DNA of 64,000 nt, from contig NZ_JBBWVE010000012.1 in assembly GCF_041903755.1 (NCBI RefSeq), forward strand, positions 62,001 to 126,000, written 5' to 3'. Shown in pieces: positions 17,180 to 26,037 of this stretch. Origin of the DNA: Thiocapsa roseilacustris. Its GTDB lineage: Bacteria; Pseudomonadota; Gammaproteobacteria; Chromatiales; Chromatiaceae. The notes below the pieces were generated by a model. The model had not been told where the DNA came from. It saw nothing but the letters and a program-made list of their open reading frames with translations, and did no database searches. How positions within the stretch are numbered: position 1 is the first letter of the stretch; every line of letters begins with the position of its first letter. The position numbers and the translations under genes are program-made.

Positions 17180-17866
17180 CGTCTGTCTCCGTTTCGGTTG
17201 GGTGGAGACAGCAGCGTGGACCATCGTGCCAGGACCGCTGGCCACCCCAAGCCGGTCATACGCTCGCCCGCTTGCGCGACGCCGAGACGCTGATAGCGGA
17301 CACGGCAGCTACGAGACTCGGCGGGTGCATACGACCCAAGCCGGCCACCGAGCCGAGCCAGCCGACCGATCCCTGTGCCCCACTACCGGTCACTGGCAGC
17401 AAACATCGGGCCAGCCCCGAGTCAGCCAGAAGCTGCCACTCGCCCCTATCCTGTCGAGCGGCGGCTCTGGACGCGTAGCGGACACTGATGATCACCCTCC
17501 CGTTGGGTCGGTTAGGACGCAGAACTTCCGCTCGGCGCCTGGTTCTGAGCGTCCGCTGTAGCTTCGTGAGCGAACGGATGTTCGGGTCGTCTTACCTCAG
17601 GGCAACGAGAAAGCCCCTGGGTGCAAGGGGGGACGCCAAGCCCTTGATCGAATGCACTCCCTCCCCCTTGGCGGGCGGGTTGGGGAGGGGGGAACGTATA
17701 CGTTGGCGGTCGGACGAATCGATGATATGCCGCCGCGGCATAGCGGTTCATCGATAGGTCGGTTTTCGAATCGAGACAGACCGCGATGATCCGACCGTCA
17801 AGCTCCTTTCGACGGTGTTGAGAGGCGTCCCTGCCTCGACTCAAAGTCCCCGCCGAGGCGTGATGG
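17180..17866 (+). other. Gene-free stretch downstream of sbtB
   Basis: No gene is supported. It contains copy B of the dispersed repeat and, near 17650-17700, an imperfect inverted GC-rich repeat (CTCCCCCTTGG ... GGGGAGGGG) that may help end sbtB transcription on the other strand. Confidence 0.4.
17285..17320 (+). repeat. Dispersed repeat, copy B
   Basis: Matches copy A (13049-13084) with about 7 differences in 36 bases; starts AGACGCTGATAGC. Confidence 0.5.
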
Positions 17867-18181
17867 TCAGAGATTGTGGGCGTAGAGAACCTCGATCTCG
17901 TCGAGATAGGTGATGCCGGAGAAGTTGTCGAAGTATTTCTTGGCGATCTTGTCGGCGATCTCGCGTGCGACCTCCTCGCTCGCGGTGATGATTTCGAGCT
18001 TGATGTTGGAGAAAGTGTCGGAGACGGCCGGTTGACCGGACGAGCGCGTGTTGCGGCTGCCCTTGCCGCCGGCGGCCATGACCGTGTAGCCGGTCGCCGC
18101 GCTCGACTCGACAATCTTGGCGATGTCTCTCAGGAGCACCTTCTCGGTGATGACCACGAGCTTGGTCGCTTGCTGTGCCAT
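17867..18181 (-). CDS. sbtB: SbtB-like PII family carbon-sensor protein
   Basis: A small protein of 104 residues with the PII fold. The T-loop region (GGKGSRNTRSSGQPAVSD) matches SbtB proteins and lacks the uridylylated Tyr loop of GlnB/GlnK. SbtB proteins bind adenine nucleotides, including cAMP, and control the bicarbonate transporter SbtA. The C-terminal Cys-rich extension found in many cyanobacterial SbtB proteins is absent; the protein ends ...EVLYAHNL. The start has GGAGG upstream. It lies 121 bases after sbtA on the same strand, which supports the pairing. Confidence 0.8.
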   Translation of the reverse strand: MAQQATKLVVITEKVLLRDIAKIVESSAATGYTVMAAGGKGSRNTRSSGQPAVSDTFSNIKLEIITASEEVAREIADKIAKKYFDNFSGITYLDEIEVLYAHNL

Positions 18182-18302
18182 GACGGATGACCTCCGGTCG
18201 CTTGTTGACGTTGATTCAGGGGCGACAGTTCGTGCCGCATGATGACGGCACGGACTGCCCGAGGCTTTGTGGACCACCGTCCGTGGGCCGATGCAGCGGC
18301 GT

Positions 18303-19322
18303 TTAGATTCCGAACACCACCTGGCCGAGACCGATATAAAGCGGTATGCCGATGGCGATGGCAACCGGCGTGCCGACACTGGTCGAGGCGCCGACGTAGG
18401 CGGACGGGTTCGCGGACGGAATCCCGGCGCGCAAGGTCGGCGGCCCCGAAATGTCGGAGCTGGAGCCGGCGATGACGGCCAGTAGCACCACGCCGCCCGG
18501 GCTGAAGCCTGTCAGGATATGGGCGATATAGCCGAGCCCGAACGCGATCAGGCCATGTGCCAGAGGCGCGACCGCTGCATAGACCGCGTACCAGTGGGCA
18601 ACCCGGCGCAACTCATTGAGCCGCGTATAGGCTTCCATACCCATGATCAGCATCAGCACCGAGAGCAGACCCTTGAACAGGGGATCGTAGAAGCCGTCAA
18701 AGACGCTGTCGGGTCGGGTAAACAGACCGATAACGATACCGAGCAACAGGGCTGACAGCGCCGAACCCTGCAGGCTCTCTTTGACGATCGGCCAGATCCT
18801 CACCTTTTCCGATGAGCCGTCCCGGCGCTTTAGATAGAGGTTCGCCAGCACGATCGCCATCACCAGTGCGGGGATGTCCATGAAGGGATACAGCGCTGGC
18901 GCCCAATGCTCATAAACAATGCCTTCGTTTTCCATCACGACGATCACCGCTGCCATGGTCGAGCCGCTCACGGCGCCGAACAAGCCTGCCGTTGCGATGC
19001 CGTCCTCCGTTCGGACGCCCGGCAGAAGTGCCAGGGTGAATCGGCCGATGACGACCGCCATCACTCCGACCAGGACCGCGAAGAAGGCCGGCAACAGCAT
19101 GTCGACGAGGTTTGCCTCGCGGATCGACATGCCGCCATCGAGCCCGATGCGCATCAGCAGCATGAAGACTACGAACTTGTAGATGGCATCCGGGATCTCG
19201 AGCCTGGACCCGAGCGCGGCGATCACCATTCCGCCGATGAGGAACGCCAGGGTTGGCGATTGAAATTGCGTTAAAAAGCGGGTGAAGAATTCCAGCAATG
19301 ATTCCAAGGGTTCGCTCCTCAT
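18303..19322 (-). CDS. sbtA: SbtA-type sodium-dependent bicarbonate transporter
   Basis: A membrane protein of 339 residues with about ten hydrophobic helices in two halves. The N-terminal part matches SbtA closely (FQSPTLAFLIGGMVIAALGS followed by EIPDAIYKFVVFMLLMRIGL), as does the second-half segment VLLAVIAGSSSDISGPPTLR. SbtA proteins import bicarbonate with sodium across the inner membrane to feed carboxysomes or RuBisCO. A hydrophilic stretch in the middle (YLKRRDGSSEKVR) is the usual cytoplasmic loop. The start is not supported by a strong ribosome site. It is followed by its PII partner. Confidence 0.85.
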   Translation of the reverse strand: MRSEPLESLLEFFTRFLTQFQSPTLAFLIGGMVIAALGSRLEIPDAIYKFVVFMLLMRIGLDGGMSIREANLVDMLLPAFFAVLVGVMAVVIGRFTLALLPGVRTEDGIATAGLFGAVSGSTMAAVIVVMENEGIVYEHWAPALYPFMDIPALVMAIVLANLYLKRRDGSSEKVRIWPIVKESLQGSALSALLLGIVIGLFTRPDSVFDGFYDPLFKGLLSVLMLIMGMEAYTRLNELRRVAHWYAVYAAVAPLAHGLIAFGLGYIAHILTGFSPGGVVLLAVIAGSSSDISGPPTLRAGIPSANPSAYVGASTSVGTPVAIAIGIPLYIGLGQVVFGI

Positions 19323-19576
19323 GTCGAGTATCAGCCAGGTGTGCCCCGGCTGATTTAGAGCGTAAGGGCATTCTCCGCCGAACCCCTATCGTTTTTATTC
19401 GACCGATGTATAGGCGAACCGTCATCGATTCGGTAAAGCCCACGGGATCCGCAGGAAAAAGCGAGTTTGAAACGAGCGTGTCGGGACCGATCCTGTTTTC
19501 GAGGCGTCATGTCGTGTGGTGGCCAAAGCGGTCGGCGCCTTTCTTAAGGCGTATTTTAGAACAAGAGGAGTCGGCA

Positions 19577-19900
19577 ATGAATCAATCGCGATCGATGAAA
19601 CACGTCTTAAGCGTGATGCTGAGCGCCGTGCTGACCGTGCCATTGCTCACCGCATCGCCATCGCTCCTGGCTTGGGGGCCGAGCGCGCTTTATCCGACCC
19701 CGATGGACCCGTTGATGCCGAGTCCGGAACGGGCTCAACAGTTGCGCCTCGAGATTCCCCGGGTGCTGGAAACTCTGCGCCAAGCCCATCGGCAGTCCGC
19801 GAGTCAGGAGTGGACCGGTGTCCCGGCGCAAGAAGGTGGGGCTGGCTCACCGCCGAAAAGGAACCCGCCTCCGAGTCTTAGCGAACCCTCAAGACAATGA
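19577..19900 (+). CDS. Small secreted protein, 107 aa, unknown
   Basis: Starts with an ATG behind AAGAGGAG and a good signal peptide (HVLSVMLSAVLTVPLLTASP, cleavage after about residue 35). The mature part is short and proline-rich at its end (SPPKRNPPPSLSEPS). Family not recognised. It is divergent from sbtA, 254 bases away, so the two might share a regulatory region. Confidence 0.6.
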   Translation: MNQSRSMKHVLSVMLSAVLTVPLLTASPSLLAWGPSALYPTPMDPLMPSPERAQQLRLEIPRVLETLRQAHRQSASQEWTGVPAQEGGAGSPPKRNPPPSLSEPSRQ

Positions 19901-20049
19901 CGGCGAGCGCAGCCCGGATCGGCAGCGATCCCGAGTTGGAATCCTGGTGGCGGTTCCGCTCCGCCGAGATCGCCCTCCTGCCCCAGCCTGATTCAGAGGC
20001 ACTGACCTGAGCCACCCTAAGCGGCGACGCCGTCTCAACGCCCCGGATC

Positions 20050-20229
20050 GCGACGAGCGAGACCTGGAAAGACAAGCAGGCCGGCGAGCGGATGGAGGAG
20101 ACCGAGTGGTTTCGGATCATCCTCTGGCGTCGACGCGCCGAGAGCGCCCAGCAGTACCTGCGCAAGGGCTCGAAGGTCTACATCGAGGGCAGCCTCACGA
20201 CCCGGAAGTGGACCGATCGATCGGGTTAG
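20050..20229 (+). pseudogene. Fragment of single-stranded DNA-binding protein (ssb)
   Basis: About 59 codons match the middle of SSB: ATSETWKDKQAGERMEETEW, then the segment ending YLRKGSKVYIEGSLTTRKW, followed by TDRSG and a stop. The N-terminal part and the acidic C-terminus are absent, so it cannot be functional. It probably comes from a lost mobile element. Confidence 0.65.
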
Positions 20230-20479
20230 GTCCTATACATGAAATGACTTCATAGGCCGAGCAGTCGAAGGCCGGATGCGGGGCAAGCCCCGCTCCCTCC
20301 GAGGGTCGCAAGCTCCGGGTTGCGTGCCGTCCGGGGGGATCCTCCGCGGGGGTTGCGGTGAGCGTTGCAGCGATCAGGCAAGGTCCTATCGGCTCTCACG
20401 TTCTACCGGACCCGGCCGATTCACCCGAGACACACCGTTCCGGCATTCCGCCGGAGTGGTCTCGTGCGGTCGGTCGAGC

Positions 20480-23155
20480 TCAGGCGCCGTTATCGCGGTA
20501 CTCGCCCTCCTGCGGACCGCAGCTCACCCAGCCCTGCCCCGGCACGCGCCGCTGGATGCTCCCGTCGCCATCGTCCAACCGGAAGAGATGCAGCCAGCCG
20601 TTGTCCAGCAACTGACGCACCAGATCGTGGCGGGCGATGATCTCCTCGATCGGCGCTTGGGGGGCCTGCAGAACGACACTCAGACGCAGCGGCTCGTGGA
20701 TCCAGCGCCGGCCGTCGTGCAGCGATTGCATCGGCAGGCCCGTGCGCAGGTCGCCGGCGTTGCCTTCGAGCACCCCGATGGCGCCCCCGACCACGTTGTG
20801 CAGGACCTTGTTGCCGCTGCCGAAGCGCCGGTTGTCGACGGTGGAGCCGTAATACTGCAGGTTAATCCAGGACGCGACCACCATGGGTGCCGTCATGATC
20901 AGCTCCAGGGTCGTGAAGCCAGCATCGGCGTGCCAGTCGTAGTCGTGCAGGAAGGCGCGACCGCCCAGATCCAGACCGCGGGTGCGTGCGCGCGGGGCGG
21001 CGATGAAGGCGGCATTGCCGGCCAGCCCCCACTCGGGGCGGACCTGGGACCAGTCGCGGCTGCGCCGCCGGATGCTTGCCTCCAGCGCCTGCCCGCGCTG
21101 CCCGCCCAGCCCCAGCAGGGTGGCCCGTTGCATCCGCGTCAGCTCCCCGGCCTGCGCGAGCCAGCTCCGCAGCTCGGCGAGCTCCTCGGCGTAGCCCGCG
21201 GGCAGCACCTCGGTGTCGAAGAGGTGTACATCGTCGAGCGTGGTGTCGTGCAGACCGGGCAGGAACCAGGTGTCCGCGGGGACCGCCAGCCCCCGCTCGC
21301 GCAGACCGCGGCGCACCGCCGGGTCGTTGAGGAGCGCGGCGACCACGCGGGCGCTGGCCTCGCCGGTCTGACCTGCGCAGGCCCCGCAGTCGAGTCCGGT
21401 GGCATGGGGATTGTTCACCGAGCTGCTGCCGTGCCCGACCAGCAGCACGAGGCGTGCGAAGCCCTCGGTGAGCGACATGGCGCGCAGAATGCCCTCGGCG
21501 AGTGCGATCCGATCCGCCGGCGGAATGCCGGCGCGCATGCCGTCGAGCGTGCCGTTGGCTGCGCAGGTTCCTGCGTGGTCATGGGCGTGGTTGTGCGCAT
21601 GCGGCCGGGGCGCGTGCGAGGGCGCGTCGAGGGTCGGTCCCACCCGGCACGCCTCCAGCGCATCCAGACGCAGATCGTCGGGGGACGGGACGGGCCGACT
21701 CCACCCCAAGGTGTCGCCGATGAGCTTGGGCGCGTAGAGCCAGATGCCGGCCGACTCGACGAAGGAGAAGCACGAGGAGGCGCCCATCTTGAACGCCTTC
21801 CAGGATTTGCTGATCCCGAAGCGGCGGCGTTGCACGGCCAGGGCGCGATCGGCTTCCGCGGGGTCGGCCCCGTGGATTTCGGAGCAGATCCGGTAGGTCG
21901 GCGTAAGCAGGACCGGCACATGGGTGCGTGCAGTGACGGCACCGAGCGGGACATGCTCGATCAGCACGCCGAAGAAGCCGGCGAAACCGAGTGTGCGCGC
22001 CTGCGGGCAGACGGTCTCAAAGGCGCGGCGTATCACCTCCGAGCGCACGTCGATGCAGAAGGCCGCCTGCACCGCGGGGCGGACCAAAGTGTCGCCGTTC
22101 GCCGCCGTGCGCAATTGCCCGATCAGGCCGCGCTGATAGGCGAGCTCCGCCGCGCTCAAGAGCACCAAATCGATCTCGGGGTTGCCGGCGTCATCGGGTG
22201 CGTCCCCGGTCGCGGTCGCTTCCGCAGCCGTCGGGCCCTTGCCCAACTCGGCGCAGACCCGGCGCCAGCGTTGGCGCAACTCCGGGCTGGTCTTGTGCTC
22301 GTAGACCAGCACGTCCCAGGCCAGCCGGATCGCGAGCAACTGCTCGATGGTGTCGTCGCGCCCTCCGGCCAGCTCCGCCTGCCAGCGCAGCAGACGGGTC
22401 CAGGCGGCCCAACCGCCGATGTCCATCAAGGCCGCGTGAAGATAGTCGCGCGCGCCGGCGGCGGGGATGCCCAGTCGGTTCAGGGCCGAGCGGATGCAGT
22501 CGCGCGGTGCCTCGGGCAGGGCCTTGACCCGCGCGCGCATGCCGCCTTGCCCCATCATGGTGGCGCTGAAATCGAGCGCCGCGAAGCGTCGCCAGGAGGC
22601 GTACAGCGACAGGCCCTGCCAGGGCTGCTTCCAGGTGGCCTGACCCATGTCGAAGAAGGCCGCGCAATGCTGGCTGATGCGCTCCACCACGAAGCCGGAC
22701 CAGTCGTCGGCGTCCAGCGCGTCGAGCACCGCGGTCAGCAGCGGCACGCGCCCGGCCGGTGGCGGCTCGACATCGGCGGCGCGTTGCAGCGTCGCGGGGT
22801 CGAGCCGGCTCCCGCACAATGCGGCGGCCTCGCGCAGATCATCGTCGGTGATCCGCCCGGCGGCGATCTGCTCGCGATAGTAGGCCCTGGGCATGTATAG
22901 ACGCGCGCCCGCCACCCGCCGCAGCATCGCTGCGGCCTCCTGGAACGGCAGATCGCGCAGTCCGTGGAAAGGGTTCACCGCCACAAAGCGATCCAGCGGC
23001 CAGAGCGGGGCAATACGCTCGCAGGCGGCTGCGACCTGCGCGTCGAGGCCCGCGGCCTCGGCGGCGCTCGCCCGTTCGGGTTCCGTAATCGGGTCGATCG
23101 CCGGCGGCATCGTGGCCGGTGTCTGCTCGAGCGTGTCGAGAGCATTCAGGTTCAT
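20480..23155 (-). CDS. dabA: DabA, zinc-binding subunit of the DAB inorganic-carbon uptake system (DUF2309)
   Basis: A protein of 891 residues, normal for DUF2309/DabA. The beta-carbonic-anhydrase-like zinc ligands are all visible: Cys and Asp in AFCIDVRSE (about residue 365), His in LLVGHGSSSVNN and Cys in GLDCGACAG. DabA sits on the inner face of the membrane with DabB and is thought to convert CO2 to bicarbonate coupled to proton flow. The start has GAGGGGGA upstream. The stop of dabB is 13 bases away, so the two form an operon. Confidence 0.92.
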   Translation of the reverse strand: MNLNALDTLEQTPATMPPAIDPITEPERASAAEAAGLDAQVAAACERIAPLWPLDRFVAVNPFHGLRDLPFQEAAAMLRRVAGARLYMPRAYYREQIAAGRITDDDLREAAALCGSRLDPATLQRAADVEPPPAGRVPLLTAVLDALDADDWSGFVVERISQHCAAFFDMGQATWKQPWQGLSLYASWRRFAALDFSATMMGQGGMRARVKALPEAPRDCIRSALNRLGIPAAGARDYLHAALMDIGGWAAWTRLLRWQAELAGGRDDTIEQLLAIRLAWDVLVYEHKTSPELRQRWRRVCAELGKGPTAAEATATGDAPDDAGNPEIDLVLLSAAELAYQRGLIGQLRTAANGDTLVRPAVQAAFCIDVRSEVIRRAFETVCPQARTLGFAGFFGVLIEHVPLGAVTARTHVPVLLTPTYRICSEIHGADPAEADRALAVQRRRFGISKSWKAFKMGASSCFSFVESAGIWLYAPKLIGDTLGWSRPVPSPDDLRLDALEACRVGPTLDAPSHAPRPHAHNHAHDHAGTCAANGTLDGMRAGIPPADRIALAEGILRAMSLTEGFARLVLLVGHGSSSVNNPHATGLDCGACAGQTGEASARVVAALLNDPAVRRGLRERGLAVPADTWFLPGLHDTTLDDVHLFDTEVLPAGYAEELAELRSWLAQAGELTRMQRATLLGLGGQRGQALEASIRRRSRDWSQVRPEWGLAGNAAFIAAPRARTRGLDLGGRAFLHDYDWHADAGFTTLELIMTAPMVVASWINLQYYGSTVDNRRFGSGNKVLHNVVGGAIGVLEGNAGDLRTGLPMQSLHDGRRWIHEPLRLSVVLQAPQAPIEEIIARHDLVRQLLDNGWLHLFRLDDGDGSIQRRVPGQGWVSCGPQEGEYRDNGA

Positions 23156-23168
23156 GGCTTCATCCCCC

Positions 23169-24782
23169 TCAGTGGTCGGTGGACGCCGGGCGCAGAGGCC
23201 ACAAGCGTGTGATCAAGCGGGTCACCAACACATCGACATAGAGCCCGTTGTAGAGATGCACCTGGATCGCCTGACGCAGCGACGGTGCGATGCGCATAAA
23301 ATAGTGTTGCAACAGCAGCAGGCCGATGAACACGACGACGACGGCGATACTCAGGATCAGATCAAAGCGGCTGGCGGACGGCGCCACCGCGCTCATGCTG
23401 TCGGCAACGGCGAACGCGAAGGCCGCGTGCAGACCGAAATACCCGAAGCACACCAGGACGCCGATCGCGCTTGCCCGCAGCAGCAACGCGGCGTTGTCCT
23501 CCAACTGCAGGGCCTGCAGCAGCAGTTGCGCGACGGCGACTGCGATGATGGCCCCGGTCACGATCAGCGCGGGTTCCTGGACCGGATCCACCCCGAACAC
23601 GAACCCCGCAACAATGGCCATCAAGAGCGCGCCCTGGAAGGCTACCAACCAATGCCAGGGCTGCGGACCGCCGTCCCGGAACTTGGGTGTCGCCGCCCGG
23701 AATCCGTCCACGCTGCTGCCGGAGGCGAGGAAGGCATGCGCCTTGTACAGCGAGTGGGCGACCAGGTGCAGCAGCGCCAGGCTGTAGAGCCCGAGACCCG
23801 CCTCCAACAACATGAATCCCATCTGTGCGGACGTGGACCAGGCCAGCGAGACCTTGATGCTGGTCTGGGTGAGCATGACCAGCGAGGCGACCGTGAGCGT
23901 CACTAAGCCGATCACCGCCAGGGCATCCAGCGCCGGACCGGACAGCGACATGATCGGCGCCATCCGAATCACCAGGAAGGCACCCGCATTGACGATGCCC
24001 GCGTGCAGCAGGGCCGACACCGGGGTAGGCGCCTCCATGACCTGCAGCAGCCAGCCGTGGAAGGGAAACTGCGCGCACTTGAGCGCCGCGCTCAGCACGA
24101 TCAGCCAGGCCGCCGCCTGCAGCGCCGTTGGCAGCGGACCCTCCAGCGTCTCCATCGCCGCGTAGACACCGGCAAACTCCAGCGTGTGCAGACTCGACCC
24201 GATCAAGAGGACCGCGATCAGCAAGCTGGCATCGCCGATCCGGCTGAAAACGAACTTCTTATGCGCCGCCATCACCGCGGCGGGGCGCTCCGGATAGAAG
24301 AGCAGCAGGCGGTGCAAGCTCAGGCTGGTGGCGATCCAGGCCAGCACGAACATCAGCAGGTTGCCCGAGACGATCAGCGTCAGAATCGACGCCAGCGTCA
24401 GCAGCAGCCACTTATGGAAGTGCCCCTCGGCGGGGTCGCCGTTCAGGTAGTTACGCGCATAGGTCGACACCAGCGCACCGACGAAGGAGACCAGCGTGAG
24501 CATGATCACCGTGACGGCGTTGACATAGACGCCGATGGCGAAGGCGCCGTTGTCGAACGGCAGCGCAATCGACACCAGGGTCAGCGACTGGGCCGACCCG
24601 AAGCCATGCCCCAAGAGCACCGTCAGGGCCAGCCCGAAGGCCGACCACGACAGGACATTGGCGAGGCGCGCCATCCGCGACCCCGAACGGTTTGCGATCC
24701 GGCTAGGGATGGCCCCGGCGAGCCATAAGACTAGCGGCGCGGCAACCGCCGCCGCAGTGACGAGTGTGAGAGCGGACGACAT
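23169..24782 (-). CDS. dabB: DabB, proton-conducting membrane subunit of the DAB inorganic-carbon uptake system
   Basis: A protein of 537 residues with about 13-14 hydrophobic helices, homologous to the NuoL/MrpA family (for example PFHGWLLQVMEAPTPVSALL and HAGIVNAGAFLVIRMAP, typical proton-channel segments). In the DAB system this subunit supplies the proton path that drives DabA. The ATG has GGGAGG upstream. It is the first gene of the dabB-dabA operon. Nothing of the rest of complex I is nearby, which supports DabB over NuoL. Confidence 0.9.
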   Translation of the reverse strand: MSSALTLVTAAAVAAPLVLWLAGAIPSRIANRSGSRMARLANVLSWSAFGLALTVLLGHGFGSAQSLTLVSIALPFDNGAFAIGVYVNAVTVIMLTLVSFVGALVSTYARNYLNGDPAEGHFHKWLLLTLASILTLIVSGNLLMFVLAWIATSLSLHRLLLFYPERPAAVMAAHKKFVFSRIGDASLLIAVLLIGSSLHTLEFAGVYAAMETLEGPLPTALQAAAWLIVLSAALKCAQFPFHGWLLQVMEAPTPVSALLHAGIVNAGAFLVIRMAPIMSLSGPALDALAVIGLVTLTVASLVMLTQTSIKVSLAWSTSAQMGFMLLEAGLGLYSLALLHLVAHSLYKAHAFLASGSSVDGFRAATPKFRDGGPQPWHWLVAFQGALLMAIVAGFVFGVDPVQEPALIVTGAIIAVAVAQLLLQALQLEDNAALLLRASAIGVLVCFGYFGLHAAFAFAVADSMSAVAPSASRFDLILSIAVVVVFIGLLLLQHYFMRIAPSLRQAIQVHLYNGLYVDVLVTRLITRLWPLRPASTDH

Positions 24783-25098
24783 CGAGGCCTCCCGGGCTCG
24801 CGCCCAGTGATTTAGGTTCGATGTGGACTTGTGGGCAAGTCGATGCCTTGAAAAATCTATCTTTTCGATCCAACCTATCGGCTATTCTCTAAGTGTGGTG
24901 GGCGGCGTCTCGCATAAATGAGCCGAACTGCGAGCGTGCCCGGGTCGACCGTTTCTGGCTGGGGTTTGATGCGTTGCGTGAGGGTGGCGACCTACTTGAT
25001 CGCCTTTTTCGCTCAGAGGTGAGCCCCGGACTTCTGCCGCAGCAGATGTTTCACGTCGCCGCCCTCCTTGCGGAGGGCATGGATAACGATCAAATCGC
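24783..25098 (-). promoter_or_regulatory. Upstream region of dabBA
   Basis: About 300 bases without a gene on either strand that I can support. The part at 24840-24895 is AT-rich (on the + strand TTGAAAAATCTATCTTTTCG) and is the likely promoter zone of dabB. I see no clear operator. A short open frame on the + strand from 24893 is not recognised. Confidence 0.35.
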
Positions 25099-26034
25099 TC
25101 ACCAGAACGACAGCCATCCCTTCAGCCAATCGACCACATCGTAGACCCGTCCAAAGAAAACATCTTTTGGTCGATAGGCCTTCGCGGCCGCTGGGCTCGT
25201 TGCGGCCTCGATGGCTTCGGTCAACTGAGTGAGACGACGTGCGTGGATACCGCAACGCGCCTGCACGGGGTCGTGCAGAAAACCCGAAAAAGCGGCGACG
25301 ATCGCAATGGTGACCGTCACGGCGAGCAGGGTAACGACGAGGACGGTCGGTGATGGATGAACCGGGAAGATCGTGTAGAAAAGGCGCCCGGCCACCTCGC
25401 CGAGCGCGAACGCGGATATCGCCTGTTCCCTGGCGACCGCCCGGGCGATCGCTGCACCGGCGGAGATCGAGCCCGGCGTGAACTGACTAAACGCGACAAC
25501 CCCCACGATCGCCGCGAGCGTCCCGGCCGTTATGTCGGCGGCCACGTTGCGGGTCTGCACATAGATCGTCATCGGTTCCTTAGCGGCGGCGACAACACGG
25601 CGAAGAAAGGGATCCGAAACCTCCCCCGCGGAGATCGGCAATGCCAGCAGGTCCTCCATGAGACTGCGTGTCAACGCCTCCTGAACCTTCGTCCGAAAAC
25701 CGAGATGGCGCCGCAACAGCCAACGGGCGGCCCGGCGGGCGCGCATCAGTTCCAGCAGGAGTGCGAGCACACGCAGGATGAAGTTGGGGAATCCCATCAG
25801 GAAATTGATCGGCGCGACCAGCACGTCGATGCCCCATGCGCGCCGGTTTAATGCCAGAGCGCCCGGCCAACCGTAGTTGGACTCCACGAACGCCGGGATC
25901 CTCCGCCGGCAGGCGGCAAAATAGCGGTCCGGTGGGAAATCTGTGTCGGTGAGGCGCTCTGTCACTGCTTTCGCCGAGGGTTCGACAAAGGTTGTTTGCT
26001 GGCACGTCGTCGGTGGGGCGGTGACACCGGGCAA
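25099..26034 (-). CDS. DUF6635-like membrane protein
   Basis: A protein of 311 residues with hydrophobic segments at about 80-95, 170-195 and 240-260. The first part has FVESNYGWPGALALNRRAWG and VLVAPINFLMGFPNF, which I associate with the DUF6635 family of unknown function; that family name is from memory. Its start lies 3 bases from the stop of the phosphatase-like gene, so the two are an operon. It may be the membrane partner of that enzyme. Confidence 0.65.
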   Translation of the reverse strand: MPGVTAPPTTCQQTTFVEPSAKAVTERLTDTDFPPDRYFAACRRRIPAFVESNYGWPGALALNRRAWGIDVLVAPINFLMGFPNFILRVLALLLELMRARRAARWLLRRHLGFRTKVQEALTRSLMEDLLALPISAGEVSDPFLRRVVAAAKEPMTIYVQTRNVAADITAGTLAAIVGVVAFSQFTPGSISAGAAIARAVAREQAISAFALGEVAGRLFYTIFPVHPSPTVLVVTLLAVTVTIAIVAAFSGFLHDPVQARCGIHARRLTQLTEAIEAATSPAAAKAYRPKDVFFGRVYDVVDWLKGWLSFW

Positions 26035-26037
26035 GGC

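Noticed and set aside
17867..18181. The PII protein as GlnB or GlnK
   Set aside because: The T-loop lacks the uridylylated Tyr context and matches SbtB; the adjacent gene is sbtA, not amtB or glnA.
20276..22900. A long open frame on the + strand opposite dabA (over 800 codons)
   Set aside because: It is the antisense shadow of dabA. Its product is rich in His, Gln, Arg and Gly without any known motif, while the minus strand encodes a complete DUF2309 protein with all zinc ligands.
23169..24782. dabB as subunit L of respiratory complex I
   Set aside because: No other complex I gene is adjacent, whereas dabA follows within 13 bases.
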